From assembly GCA_034439975.1 (NCBI GenBank), contig JAWXBK010000075.1, forward strand, positions 1 to 64,000: a stretch of 64,000 nucleotides of DNA, read 5' to 3'. Below, one piece after another: positions 1-8,760 of the stretch (position 1 is its first letter; every line of letters starts with the position of its first letter). Both the position numbers and the translations under genes were made by a program. Under the pieces are notes generated by a model. The model worked only from the letters and a program-made list of their open reading frames with translations. It made no database searches and was not told where the DNA came from. The DNA is from JAWXBK01 sp034439975. GTDB lineage: Bacteria; Pseudomonadota; Alphaproteobacteria; Dongiales; Dongiaceae.

Positions 1-64
1 GCCGGTCGACCGGCGTGGTGTCGCGCGGCGCAAAGAAATGCGGCATCGTGATGAGAATGCGCAC
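1..64 (-). CDS. Partial CDS, possible start of sarcosine oxidase alpha subunit
   Basis: An open frame begins just after the soxD stop, with GTG at 64 or ATG at 46, and runs off the left edge after about 20 codons (ending DTTPVDR). In the usual soxB-soxD-soxA-soxG order the next gene is soxA, whose N-terminus commonly carries an IDR/VDR motif before the first domain. The call rests on position and that short motif only. It could be an unrelated gene. Confidence 0.35.
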   Translation of the reverse strand, partial: MRILITMPHFFAPRDTTPVDR

Positions 65-67
65 GGC

Positions 68-352
68 CTAGCGGGATTCGATCTCGGGTTTAGGATCGGT
101 CATGCGATAGACCGCGAGAATCTCGTGCGTGACTGTATGACGCGCCATGTTGAACCAGCGCCGGCAGCCGCGCGCATGAACCCAACGTTCGTAGAGAATG
201 CCCTTCGGATTGCCGCGCATGTAGAGATAGTCGGCCCATTCGGCGTCGTTCAACTGTTCGGGATCGGCCGGGCGCGCGATATGGCTCTCGCCGCCGCAGG
301 CGAATTCGCTTTCGTCGCGCTTGCCGCACCATGGGCAGGGGATCAGAAGCAT
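68..352 (-). CDS. soxD: Sarcosine oxidase delta subunit
   Basis: This is the small zinc-binding subunit of cytoplasmic heterotetrameric sarcosine oxidase, which oxidatively demethylates sarcosine to glycine and passes the one-carbon unit to tetrahydrofolate. At 94 aa it has the family length. The N-terminal CPWCGKRDESEF segment supplies the zinc cysteines, with a conserved His further on. The middle (residues about 35-70, with DEWADYLY-like and GCRRWF motifs) is typical of SoxD. It lies 10 bp downstream of soxB on the same strand, so it is co-transcribed. Confidence 0.95.
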   Translation of the reverse strand: MLLIPCPWCGKRDESEFACGGESHIARPADPEQLNDAEWADYLYMRGNPKGILYERWVHARGCRRWFNMARHTVTHEILAVYRMTDPKPEIESR

Positions 353-362
353 TCGTCTCTTC

Positions 363-1616
363 CTAGTGCGCGATGCCGGCGGCGCCGTGCTCGTTGATCA
401 GAGAGCCGCTATCGAACCGGCTCAATGCGAAGGGCCCGGCAAGCTTGTGCAGCCGGTCGTTTGCGATCGTGTCGGCGAAGACCCAGCCGGAGCCCGGGGT
501 CGCCTTGAAGCCGCCAGTGCCCCAGCCGCCGTTGAAATAGAGGCCGTCGATCGGCGTCTTGTCGATGATCGGCGAGGCATCGGGACAGACATCGACGATG
601 CCAGCCCATTGCCGCAGCATCTTGAGCCGCGTGAAGATCGGAAAGAGCTCGACCAAAGCGGCGAGGAAATCCTCGACGACCGGCGGGCTGCCTCGTTGTG
701 CGTAGGACTGATAGCCGTCCATCGCCGCACCCAGAACGAGTTCGCCTTTGTCCGACTGGCTCACATAGACATGCACCGTGCCCGAGATCACGGTCGTGTG
801 CAGGATCGGCTTCAGCGGTTCCGAAACCAGCGCCTGCAGCGGTTTGCTGACGATCGGCAGGCGCAAGCCGGCCATCGCCGCGACCACGCTCGAGTGACCG
901 GCGACGACGATGCCGACCTTGCGCGCCGCGATCGCGCCGCGCGTTGACTGCAGCCCGGCGATGCGGCCGTCGCTTATGTCGAACCCGGTCACTTCGCAGT
1001 TCTGAATGATGTCGACACCGCGCGCGTCGGCCGCGCGTGCGAAACCCCAGGCGACCGCGTCGTGCCGTGCGATGCCGCCGCGACGTTGCAGCGAGGCGCC
1101 GACGATCGGATACCTCGCGCCGGGATCGACATTGAGGATCGGGCAGAATGCCTTTACCTGCGCGACGTCGAGAATTTCGGAGTCGATGCCGTTGAGTCGG
1201 ATCGCGTTCACCCGCCGGCGCATCTCCATCATCTCGTGCGGCGAATGCGCCAGATTGAGCACCCCGCGCGGGCTGAACATGACGTTGTAGTTCAGCTCGC
1301 GGGTCAGGGTTTCCCACAGCTTCAGCGAATGTTCGTAGAGATGCGCACTCTCGTCCCAGAGATAGTTCGAGCGCACGACGGTCGTGTTGCGTCCAGTATT
1401 GCCACCGCCGAGCCAGCCTTTTTCGATCACGGCAATCCGCGCGACGCCGTGATTCTTGGCGAGATAATAGGCGGTCGCGAGCCCATGCCCGCCGCCGCCC
1501 ACGATCACCACGTCATAGGCGGGCTGGGGGTCCGGGCTGCGCCAGGCCGCCTGCCAGTCCTGATGATGCGAGAACGCGTTCCGGGCGAGGCTGACGATCG
1601 AGTAGCGCGGCTTCAT
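363..1616 (-). CDS. soxB: Sarcosine oxidase beta subunit
   Basis: FAD/FMN-binding catalytic subunit of heterotetrameric sarcosine oxidase. The dinucleotide-binding glycine motif VVIVGGGGHGLATAY lies at residues 36-50. A HDAVAWG motif near residue 185 matches the position where family members attach FMN covalently. The C-terminal GGWGTGGFKATPGSG is the second flavin-contact segment. I chose the ATG at 1616 because it gives 417 aa, the usual size. The open frame upstream to 1817 is low-complexity and would overlap the divergent regulator. Directly followed by soxD. Confidence 0.95.
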   Translation of the reverse strand: MKPRYSIVSLARNAFSHHQDWQAAWRSPDPQPAYDVVIVGGGGHGLATAYYLAKNHGVARIAVIEKGWLGGGNTGRNTTVVRSNYLWDESAHLYEHSLKLWETLTRELNYNVMFSPRGVLNLAHSPHEMMEMRRRVNAIRLNGIDSEILDVAQVKAFCPILNVDPGARYPIVGASLQRRGGIARHDAVAWGFARAADARGVDIIQNCEVTGFDISDGRIAGLQSTRGAIAARKVGIVVAGHSSVVAAMAGLRLPIVSKPLQALVSEPLKPILHTTVISGTVHVYVSQSDKGELVLGAAMDGYQSYAQRGSPPVVEDFLAALVELFPIFTRLKMLRQWAGIVDVCPDASPIIDKTPIDGLYFNGGWGTGGFKATPGSGWVFADTIANDRLHKLAGPFALSRFDSGSLINEHGAAGIAH

Positions 1617-1779
1617 TGGCGGTTTTTTGCGGTCTTTCAAAGGGCGCGCGGGCAATCTGGCAGCGCTGGGTCGGGCTGGCAAGGCGGCGCCGGAGGCCGC
1701 TTCAGGAAAATCTTTTGTCTGAATAGCGACATTTGCTAGGGTGGGGGCCTTCAAGAATGGAGCGCCCAGCGCGGCCCAG

Positions 1780-2874
1780 ATGTTCGGCGCCAGACCCAAA
1801 GAACTTCCACAGGACATCGGCTTCCTGCTGGTCCCGCTCTTTTCGATGATCGCCTTCGTCTCGGCGCTCGAACCGCTGCGCCTGGCGAATCGCGCGAGCG
1901 GCCGGCAGCTTTATCGCTGGCGCGTCTTCTCGCCCGACGGAAGGCCGGTCACCGCCAGCAACGGGCTCGAGATCCGGCCCGAGGGCGCGCTCGACGAACT
2001 CATGGATTTCAGCACGGTGGTGGTGTGCAGCGGCATCGACGCGCACAAGTTCCATGACCGGGCGACCCTGACCGTTCTGCGCAAACTCGACCGCAAGGGC
2101 GCCGACATCGGTGCGCTCTGCACTGCGAGCCATATCCTCGCGCAAGCCGGTCTGCTGGATGGCTATCGCTGCACCATCCACTGGGAAAATCTCGCGGGCT
2201 TCGCCGAGGAGTTTCCCGAGATCGACATCACGACGGAACTGTTCGAGATCGACCGCAGCCGCTTCACCTGCGCGGGCGGCACGGCAGCACTCGACATGAT
2301 GCTGAACCTGATCGGCGGGCAGCACGGCGCCGAGCTCGCGGCGCAGGTCTCGGAACAATTCATGCATGAACGGATCCGCGATCGGCACGACCATCAGCGT
2401 ATGGGCCTGCCGGCGCGGCTCGGCCTCCGCCACCCCAAGCTGCTCGAGGTTGCGCGGTTGATGGAACAGAATCTGGAAGAGCCGCTGGAGCGCGCCGAAC
2501 TCGCCAAAGCGGTCGGGCTTTCGACCCGTCAGCTCGAGCGGCTGTTCCGCAAGTATCTGCATCGCTCGCCGGCGCGCTATTACGTCGAGCTGCGGCTCGA
2601 TCGCGCGCGACGTCTGTTGCAGCAGACCAATATTCCGATCATCGATGTCGCGCTCGCCTGCGGCTTCGTCTCCGCGTCGCATTTCTCGAAATGCTATCGG
2701 GATTTCTTCGGCAAGACGCCACGCCGCGAACGCGCCGGTCTGCTGGTGGCGGAATCGGATCTCGAGGAATCAGCCGACGAACCGGCCGATTCGGATTATA
2801 CGAATTCCGGCCGCGGCCGCGAGAAGACCCGACGCACCATCGGCTCGAAGGCTTCGAGCGGCATGGTGTCGTAG
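1780..2874 (+). CDS. GlxA-family AraC-type transcriptional regulator
   Basis: The N-terminal half (about residues 10-190) is a DJ-1/PfpI-like sensing domain, with CSGIDAHKF near the position of the nucleophile elbow. The C-terminal about 100 residues form two AraC helix-turn-helices (AVGLSTRQLERLFRKY and ACGFVSASHFSKCYRDFFG). This type includes the glycine betaine, carnitine and sarcosine regulators (GbdR, CdhR, SouR). Its divergence from soxBD suggests it controls sarcosine use, which is inference. The start is ATG at 1780 (364 aa); an in-frame GTG at 1741 adds 13 codons. The last 26 codons overlap the opposite-strand HD gene by 79 bp. Confidence 0.9.
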   Translation: MFGARPKELPQDIGFLLVPLFSMIAFVSALEPLRLANRASGRQLYRWRVFSPDGRPVTASNGLEIRPEGALDELMDFSTVVVCSGIDAHKFHDRATLTVLRKLDRKGADIGALCTASHILAQAGLLDGYRCTIHWENLAGFAEEFPEIDITTELFEIDRSRFTCAGGTAALDMMLNLIGGQHGAELAAQVSEQFMHERIRDRHDHQRMGLPARLGLRHPKLLEVARLMEQNLEEPLERAELAKAVGLSTRQLERLFRKYLHRSPARYYVELRLDRARRLLQQTNIPIIDVALACGFVSASHFSKCYRDFFGKTPRRERAGLLVAESDLEESADEPADSDYTNSGRGREKTRRTIGSKASSGMVS

Positions 2875-3359
2875 GCCGGATCGAACGAGGTCTGATCCCA
2901 CTTCTCGCAGAAATCGGCGGTACGCTGGAACATCGGATGACCGCGATAATGCTCCCGCTCGTTCCGGTCACGGCCGTAATGGTGCCAGAAGAAATAGCCC
3001 TGGAAGATCGCGTGGTGTTTGACCAGCCAGTAATTGTCGTCGGAGATGTACGGCCGCAGGACTGCCGCGGCAAGCTGCGCATGATTGTTCGGCGAAAGAA
3101 TGTCGCCGATGTCGTGCAGCAACGCGCAGAACACGGTCTCCTCGTCGGCCGCGTCGCGCGTCGCGCGCGTCGCGGTCTGCAACGAATGGCGGTAGCGGTC
3201 GATCTTGTAGCCGAGCGGGTCTCCGCCAAGGCGCTTCAGCATGGCGAGAACCTCGTCCGCCAGTCCGACCTGATGCGTCTTCCAGTTCTCGTTGAGAAGC
3301 TGGTAGTCCTCGTAGGTGCCTTCATCCATGCGGATGAAGCTGACCGTGCCGCTGTCCAT
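2796..3359 (-). CDS. HD-domain protein with MIOX/PhnZ-type metal ligands
   Basis: A 187-aa protein with an H...HD...H...H...D ligand series at about H58, H82-D83 (LLHDIGD), H93, H115/H116 (VKHHAIFQGYF) and D155 (CEKWDQTSF). Six ligands of this spacing are known in HD-fold mixed-valent diiron oxygenases (myo-inositol oxygenase, PhnZ) as well as in HD phosphohydrolases. The aromatic-rich stretch after the VKHH motif is more like the oxygenases. ATG at 3359 is preferred over the GTG at 3371 because GGAG lies 6 nt upstream of it. It sits beside sarcosine oxidase and a quaternary-amine-type regulator, so an oxygenase acting on a methylated amine is possible. The substrate is unknown. Confidence 0.75.
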   Translation of the reverse strand: MDSGTVSFIRMDEGTYEDYQLLNENWKTHQVGLADEVLAMLKRLGGDPLGYKIDRYRHSLQTATRATRDAADEETVFCALLHDIGDILSPNNHAQLAAAVLRPYISDDNYWLVKHHAIFQGYFFWHHYGRDRNEREHYRGHPMFQRTADFCEKWDQTSFDPAYDTMPLEAFEPMVRRVFSRPRPEFV

Positions 3360-3400
3360 GACCGTCTCCACGCTGCCGGTTCGTTCCCCGGGTCATTCCG

Positions 3401-4123
3401 ATGAGCAGGGAAACTAGCATAATCGCCGAACTCTTTGCCACGGTGGCCGGCGGGGGGCTGTTGCCGCGCGGCTATTTCCATCCCGAACCCGAGGACGGCG
3501 TACCGCCGATGGCCGGCGGCGAGCCGGCCGGCACGCTGCTCCTGCTCGGTCATGTCGGCCGATCGATGTGGCCGGCCTTTTCAGCGTCGCCCGAGGCGGC
3601 AGACGGTGCGCCCGATCCGCTCGACCGCTGGAGCCGCCGCCTGATCGATGCGCTGGCACGACGATTTGGCGGGATGGCGCTCTATCCTTTTGGCGGTCCG
3701 CCCTATCTGCCATTCCAGCGTTGGGCGCGGCGGGCGGAGCCGGTTGCGCCGTCGCCGCTGGGCATCTTCATCCATCCCGAATACGGTCTGTGGCATGGCT
3801 ATCGCGGCGCGCTCGCCCTGGCGCCGCGCTGGCCGCTGGCCCCGGTCGACCCGCGGCCCAGTCCCTGCCTCTCCTGCGTCGGGCAGCCCTGTCTCCAGAT
3901 CTGTCCGGTCGATGCCTTCACCGCTGCCGGTTATGCGGTCGAGGATTGCCGTGCCCATCTCGACCGCGATGCTGGCACGCCTTGTCGCGATGGCGGCTGC
4001 CTCGCCCGCCGCGTTTGTCCGGTCGGGCCGGATTACGTCTATGACGCGGCCCAGATCCGATTTCATATGCGCGCCTTCCATCGGGCCGGCCGCAACGCCG
4101 CCACGATTGTCGACAAGAATTAA
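3401..4123 (+). CDS. Ferredoxin-like 4Fe-4S protein
   Basis: A 240-aa cytoplasmic protein without signal peptide. The N-terminal about 140 residues have no motif I recognise. Near residue 145 there is a cluster-binding sequence, CLSCVGQPCLQICPVDAF, followed by a second cysteine group, CRDGGCLARRVCPVG, enough for one or two [4Fe-4S] clusters. The layout resembles the C-terminal ferredoxin part of QueG-like proteins without their B12 domain. It is divergent from the HD-domain gene with 41 bp between starts and is followed by an amidotransferase-like gene. The redox partner is not evident. Confidence 0.7.
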   Translation: MSRETSIIAELFATVAGGGLLPRGYFHPEPEDGVPPMAGGEPAGTLLLLGHVGRSMWPAFSASPEAADGAPDPLDRWSRRLIDALARRFGGMALYPFGGPPYLPFQRWARRAEPVAPSPLGIFIHPEYGLWHGYRGALALAPRWPLAPVDPRPSPCLSCVGQPCLQICPVDAFTAAGYAVEDCRAHLDRDAGTPCRDGGCLARRVCPVGPDYVYDAAQIRFHMRAFHRAGRNAATIVDKN

Positions 4124-4187
4124 GCTTTCCCGATGCGACCAGCGCGAATCCCGGGCAGAATGCGCAGGCGGGAATGCGGCTGATCCA

Positions 4188-4973
4188 ATGTCGCCGGAGG
4201 GGTGCTTGAAAGACCGGACGATACTCATGGTGGCGCATAGCGAGTGGCGCGAGCGTAGACTCGCACCGCTTCTTTCCGCGCGCGGCTATCAACTCGAATG
4301 GCGCTGCCCGGCCAAGGGTTCGCAACTTCCCGAGGATATCGAGAATTATGCCGGTGCCGTGGTGTTCGGCGGCGTGCATAGCGCGAACGACGCCGAGAGC
4401 GTCGATTTTATCCGCCAGGAGATCGACTGGATCGGCCGCTTCGTCGATGCGGGCAGGCCCTATTTCGGGATCTGCCTCGGCGGTCAGATGCTGGCCCGCG
4501 CACTAGGTGCGCGCGTCGCACCGCATCCCGAGGGTCGAGTGGAAATCGGCTATTACCCGATCACCGCGACCGAGGCCGGCCGCGATCTGTTTCCCGAGCG
4601 GCTGCACGTCTATCAGTGGCATCGTGAAGGGTTCGAGCTGCCGCGCGGCGCCGAGTTGCTCGCGCGCGACGACGCCTTTCCGAACCAGGCCTATCGCTAC
4701 GGCAAACTGGCCTACGGCCTGCAGTTCCATCCCGAGGTCACCGGCGAGGACGCCAGGAGCTGGATGACCGAGGTGCCCGACCATGCCGAGCGGCCGGGGG
4801 CGCAGAGCGTCGAAGACCATGCCGCGGGAATCGCGCAGTACGATCCGGGGCTGCATGACTGGCTCGCCGGCTTTCTCGACCACTGGCTGGCAGCGTCCGA
4901 GGAGGCGCGGGAATCGGCGCCGGTCCGGGCCGATCCGGCGATGGCCGCCAGCGGCCCTCGGCGCCAGGGATAG
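4188..4973 (+). CDS. Class I glutamine amidotransferase-like protein
   Basis: A 261-aa GMP-synthase-like stand-alone GATase1 domain. The nucleophile elbow FGICLGGQ carries the catalytic Cys and the LQFHPEV segment carries the His-x-Glu pair, so the triad is complete. The C-terminal 60 residues are variable. The start is uncertain: ATG at 4188 gives the length above, while TTG at 4206 follows a GGAGG at 4196 and ATG at 4227 is also possible. The family includes gamma-glutamyl-polyamine or peptide hydrolases and uncharacterised amidotransferases. The substrate is not shown by the sequence. Confidence 0.85.
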   Translation: MSPEGCLKDRTILMVAHSEWRERRLAPLLSARGYQLEWRCPAKGSQLPEDIENYAGAVVFGGVHSANDAESVDFIRQEIDWIGRFVDAGRPYFGICLGGQMLARALGARVAPHPEGRVEIGYYPITATEAGRDLFPERLHVYQWHREGFELPRGAELLARDDAFPNQAYRYGKLAYGLQFHPEVTGEDARSWMTEVPDHAERPGAQSVEDHAAGIAQYDPGLHDWLAGFLDHWLAASEEARESAPVRADPAMAASGPRRQG

Positions 4974-5111
4974 AAACCGCCGCATTCTGCCGCTTTGTCG
5001 CTGAAATTCCTGTGTTTTTTCGGGGCGGCATCCCAGCGATATCTTGTCGGCTGGCGGGTAACTGGTGTATCTACGACGACCACACCGACACCAGCTCTAA
5101 GGGGGGCTCCT

Positions 5112-6026
5112 GTGCGCTCGTTCATCACCCTTGCGGCCGCTTTGCTGGCCGCATCGCTGCTCAGCCATTCCGTTACCGCCGAGGAGAGCGCCGCGTTACC
5201 GCTGGCGCCCACTGCCGCCAAGGCAAAGGTTCAACTCGATGCGGTCGTGGCCTACGGCGCGGCGCCGTTCACCAGCCCGATCGAGTGGACGATCATACGC
5301 CCGGTTTCGCAGCAGAATCCCGAAGAGCAGATTCTGCTGACGCAGACGTCGGTTGCGCCGACGTTCGATATGGCGCCCGGCCGTTACATCGTGCGCGCGA
5401 CGCATGACGCGATGACAGTGTCGCAGGATCTGATCGTTCCCGAAGGCACCTCGAAGCACACCATCAATTTCAATGCGGGCAACATCACGCTCAGCATGAT
5501 CCCGTATACCGGCGGCGGCATGATCGCCTCGAACATCCTTTGGGAAGTGTACGAGTATCGAAAGGGCGGCCTGACCGATGATGCGAAGATCGCCTCAGCG
5601 ATGGCGCCCTCGCATCACTTCATGCTCGCGGCCGGTGCCTATGTCGTGCGCGCCAGCTATAACGGCACGACTGCCGATCTGGTGATTCCGCTCGATCCGG
5701 GCCGTACCTACAAATACACGATCAATCTCTATGCCGGCACGGTCGGCCTCAGCGCCGTTTCGGAAGGCGGGGGCAGTGTCGGCGAAGGTGTCGTCTACGA
5801 AATCTACAAGGCGGCGCTCGACAGTGCGACCGGCCAGCGCCCGCTGATCGGCACCTATAACGGCGACACGAACAACGTTCTGCTACGCGAAGGCAGCTAT
5901 CTGCTGATTGCGCGCGGCAACGGGCTGCAGGGTGAAATCCCGTTCGTCGTCTCGGCCGGCGAGAATGCCAAGATCAAGGTGACGTTGAAGCCCACTCTGG
6001 CGAGCAGCACCTCGACCAGCGGCTGA
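5112..6026 (+). CDS. Exported protein of unknown function with internal repeats
   Basis: A 304-aa protein with a clear Sec signal peptide (hydrophobic run at about residues 5-20, cleavage near SVTAEE). The mature part holds about three related units of 75-90 residues. Each ends in a YIVRA-, YVVRA- or YLLIA-type strand followed by a T/K-rich beta strand (KHTINFNAG, YKYTINLYAG, NAKIKVTLK), which suggests stacked beta domains. The start is GTG at 5112, preceded by AAGGGGGG at about 5099. Upstream in-frame codons to 4995 look non-coding. A strong terminator follows. I do not recognise the family. Confidence 0.75.
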   Translation: MRSFITLAAALLAASLLSHSVTAEESAALPLAPTAAKAKVQLDAVVAYGAAPFTSPIEWTIIRPVSQQNPEEQILLTQTSVAPTFDMAPGRYIVRATHDAMTVSQDLIVPEGTSKHTINFNAGNITLSMIPYTGGGMIASNILWEVYEYRKGGLTDDAKIASAMAPSHHFMLAAGAYVVRASYNGTTADLVIPLDPGRTYKYTINLYAGTVGLSAVSEGGGSVGEGVVYEIYKAALDSATGQRPLIGTYNGDTNNVLLREGSYLLIARGNGLQGEIPFVVSAGENAKIKVTLKPTLASSTSTSG

Positions 6027-6051
6027 TCGTATCCTGGTTTTTCTGACGCAG

Positions 6052-6078
6052 AACGGCGCCCTCGCGGGCGCCGTTTTC
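6052..6078 (+). terminator. Rho-independent terminator
   Basis: A 10-bp GC-rich stem (6052-6061 with 6066-6075), a 4-nt loop and a short T run follow the exported-protein gene. It lies between convergent genes and may also stop hutU transcripts. Confidence 0.8.
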
Positions 6079-6128
6079 GTTTGTGTTCATTGTCGTTTGT
6101 GAATCGACCGCGCACGGGACGTGCTCAG

Positions 6129-7817
6129 CTACCCGATCATCGGCAGATTGAGGCCCTGTTCCTTCGCGCATTCGATCGCGCTCTCGTAACCCGCATCGGC
6201 ATGGCGCATGACGCCGGTGCCCGGATCGTTGGTCAGTACGCGCTCGAGCCGCCGCGCCGCATCCGCCGTGCCGTCGCACACGATTACCATGCCGCTATGC
6301 TGCGAATAGCCGATGCCGACGCCGCCGCCATGATGCAGCGACACCCAGGTGGCGCCCGACGCGGTGTTCAGCAGCGCATTCAAAAGTGGCCAGTCGGAGA
6401 CCGCGTCCGAACCGTCCTTCATCGCCTCGGTCTCGCGGTTCGGACTCGCGACCGAACCGGAATCGAGATGATCGCGACCGATGACGACCGGTGCGTCGAG
6501 CTCGCCCTTCGCCACCATCTCGTTGAAGGCGAGGCCGAGCCGCGCGCGCTGGCCGAGACCGACCCAGCAAATCCGCGCCGGCAATCCCTGAAACGCGATC
6601 CGTTCGCGCGCCATGTCGAGCCAGTTGTGCAAATGCGGATCGTCGGGGATCAGCTCTTTCACCTTCGCGTCGGTTTTATAGATGTCCTCGGGATTACCTG
6701 AGAGCGCGGCCCAACGGAACGGGCCGATGCCGCGGCAGAAGAGGGGGCGGATATAGGCTGGAACAAAGCCGGGGAAATCGAATGCGTTCTTCTCGCCGAT
6801 CTCGCTCGCCATCTGCCGGATATTGTTGCCGTAGTCGAAAGTCGGTACGCCGAGGCGGTGAAAGCCGAGCATGGCGCGCACATGGGTCGCCATCGACTGC
6901 ATCGCGGCCTTGATCGTGCCCTGCGGATCGCTGCCGCGCTTGCGCTCCCACTCGTCGAGCGTCCAGCCCTTCGGCAGATAGCCGTTGAGCGGATCGTGCG
7001 CGCTGGTCTGGTCGGTAACGGCATCGGGCCGCCAGATCGCATCCCGCTCGGCGCGCCGCAGGATTTCCGGCACCAGTTCGGCGGCATTACCGAGCAGGCC
7101 GACGGAAACGGCGCGGCCGTTGTCGGTCGCGGCCCGGATAATCGCCATCGCCTCTTCGAGATTCGTCGCCTTGCGATCGAGGTAACGCGTCTCGAGCCGG
7201 CGATCGATCCGGCTCGGCTGGCATTCGATCGCGAGCATCGACGCGCCGGCCATCGTGGCGGCCAGAGGCTGCGCGCCGCCCATGCCGCCCAGGCCGGCGG
7301 TCAGGATCCATTTGCCCGTGAGATTGCCGCCGAAATGCTGGCGCCCCATCTCGACAAAGGTTTCATACGTGCCCTGCACGATGCCCTGGCTGCCGATATA
7401 GATCCAGGAACCGGCCGTCATCTGGCCGTACATCATCAGGCCCTTGCGATCGAGCTCGTGAAATTTGTCCCAGGTCGCCCAATGCGGCACAAGATTCGAA
7501 TTCGCGATCAGCACACGCGGCGCATCCGGGTGCGTGCGGAACACGCCGACCGGTTTGCCCGATTGCACCAGCAGCGTCTCGTCGTTGCCGAGGCTCCGCA
7601 ACGTCTCGACGATCTTGTCGTAGCACTGCCAGTCGCGCGCGGCGCGGCCGATGCCGCCATAGACGACAAGCTCGTTCGGTTTTTCCGCGACCTCGGCATC
7701 GAGATTGTTCATCAGCATGCGCAGCGGCGCCTCGGTCAGCCAGCTCCGGCAGGTGAGCGCGGTGCCGCGCGGGCTGCGGATCTTCCGTTCGTTGTCGAGA
7801 CGGGAATTGTCGGTCAT
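6129..7817 (-). CDS. hutU: Urocanate hydratase
   Basis: Second step of histidine degradation, converting urocanate to imidazolonepropionate with tightly bound NAD. The 562-aa length and continuous urocanase match from the GTALTCRSW start region to the C-terminal SATWVSLHHGGGVGIGYSQH-like segment are typical. The glycine-rich ILTAGLGGMGGAQP near residue 170 is the NAD-binding loop, and the Cys region around PARICWVGLGQR is conserved. It is transcribed away from the divergent ureidoglycolate-lyase-like gene. hutG, hutI, hutF and the hutH-like gene lie within the next 11 kb. Confidence 0.97.
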   Translation of the reverse strand: MTDNSRLDNERKIRSPRGTALTCRSWLTEAPLRMLMNNLDAEVAEKPNELVVYGGIGRAARDWQCYDKIVETLRSLGNDETLLVQSGKPVGVFRTHPDAPRVLIANSNLVPHWATWDKFHELDRKGLMMYGQMTAGSWIYIGSQGIVQGTYETFVEMGRQHFGGNLTGKWILTAGLGGMGGAQPLAATMAGASMLAIECQPSRIDRRLETRYLDRKATNLEEAMAIIRAATDNGRAVSVGLLGNAAELVPEILRRAERDAIWRPDAVTDQTSAHDPLNGYLPKGWTLDEWERKRGSDPQGTIKAAMQSMATHVRAMLGFHRLGVPTFDYGNNIRQMASEIGEKNAFDFPGFVPAYIRPLFCRGIGPFRWAALSGNPEDIYKTDAKVKELIPDDPHLHNWLDMARERIAFQGLPARICWVGLGQRARLGLAFNEMVAKGELDAPVVIGRDHLDSGSVASPNRETEAMKDGSDAVSDWPLLNALLNTASGATWVSLHHGGGVGIGYSQHSGMVIVCDGTADAARRLERVLTNDPGTGVMRHADAGYESAIECAKEQGLNLPMIG

Positions 7818-8029
7818 GGAGAAGGCCTCATTATCGTCGCAACAGGGAGGGCCGGGCGCCGTCCCGCCGGCCGCGGGGGCACCCGGTCACTGATAGCCGA
7901 AAGGGTTCCTTAAGGCCATGCCCGCGCAACAAGCCGGTTTCGCGCCCTGGTTGCCGTGTCACGATGCTGCGATTGATCCACCGGGTCGCGATGTGGGACA
8001 AGGCGGGAGCATCGGAAAAGAGGCCTGCC

Positions 8030-8668
8030 ATGCGAAACATTCCGCGTTTTGCCGACCCTTTCGCCGCGCACGACATTCCGATCGTCGAGGCGACGCCGGA
8101 AAGCCTCAAGGGCTATGGCCGGATCGAGCGGGATTTCGCCACCGCCCAGATCGAGATCGTGCGCTGGCCCGCGCAGGGCTGGCGTCCGGTCGATCCGGAT
8201 ACCGGCGACGAAGGCGGCACGACCGAGGGCGCGTTCTCGATCCATTGGCAGGGCGAGATCCTCTATGGCCGCAACGAGGCCGTGGGCGGCCATTATCTGC
8301 TCGGCTGGAGCCGCGATCCGCGCGAGGCATCTGAAGACGCGGCCGATCCCGAGCGCAAACGCGCGCTGGTCTGGCACGCGAACTATCATCCCGATGGCGG
8401 GCAGCTTTTCTTCCCGCGCGAGCGTGTGCCCTATATCGTACCGCTGGCGCTGCCGGGCGACGACATCTCGCCCGATCGCTTCGTCGGCTTCTACAGCGAC
8501 GGCAGCTTCGGGATCTATTTCCATCCCAATGTCTGGCACACGCCGGCCGTACCGCTCGGCCCCGCGACCGTGTTCGACGATCGCCAGGGCAAGGTTCATG
8601 CCCGCGTGAGCTGCGAGTTCGTCGAAGAGTTCGGTTGTTATCTCGGCGTGCCGATGCGCCGGCCGTAA
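8030..8668 (+). CDS. Ureidoglycolate lyase (AllA)-family protein
   Basis: A 212-aa cytoplasmic cupin-type protein. FHPNVWHTPAVPL near residue 165 resembles the metal-ligand and substrate segment of AllA (a GVWHHP-like motif). The Gly-rich YSDGSFGIYF strand and the C-terminal VSCEFVEEFGCYLGV also fit. AllA releases glyoxylate and urea from ureidoglycolate, but no other allantoin gene is nearby and the family contains many uncharacterised members. ATG at 8030 has AGAGG upstream; the open frame from 7964 is an extension. The last codons and the stop lie inside a 34-bp tandem repeat. Confidence 0.65.
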   Translation: MRNIPRFADPFAAHDIPIVEATPESLKGYGRIERDFATAQIEIVRWPAQGWRPVDPDTGDEGGTTEGAFSIHWQGEILYGRNEAVGGHYLLGWSRDPREASEDAADPERKRALVWHANYHPDGGQLFFPRERVPYIVPLALPGDDISPDRFVGFYSDGSFGIYFHPNVWHTPAVPLGPATVFDDRQGKVHARVSCEFVEEFGCYLGVPMRRP

Positions 8669-8738
8669 CGGGCGGCGCCACTTACCGATGCGCCAGCCGT
8701 AACGGGCGGCGCCACTTACCGATGCGCCAGCCGTAACG
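8651..8738. repeat. 34-bp tandem repeat, 2.6 copies
   Basis: Units start at 8651, 8685 and 8719 with an exact 34-bp period and about one substitution. The first unit contains the C-terminal codons and TAA stop of the upstream ureidoglycolate-lyase-like gene, so the other copies are duplicated coding ends in a non-coding position. Confidence 0.9.
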
Positions 8739-8760
8739 CCCGGCTATTTCAGTTCGTCGG

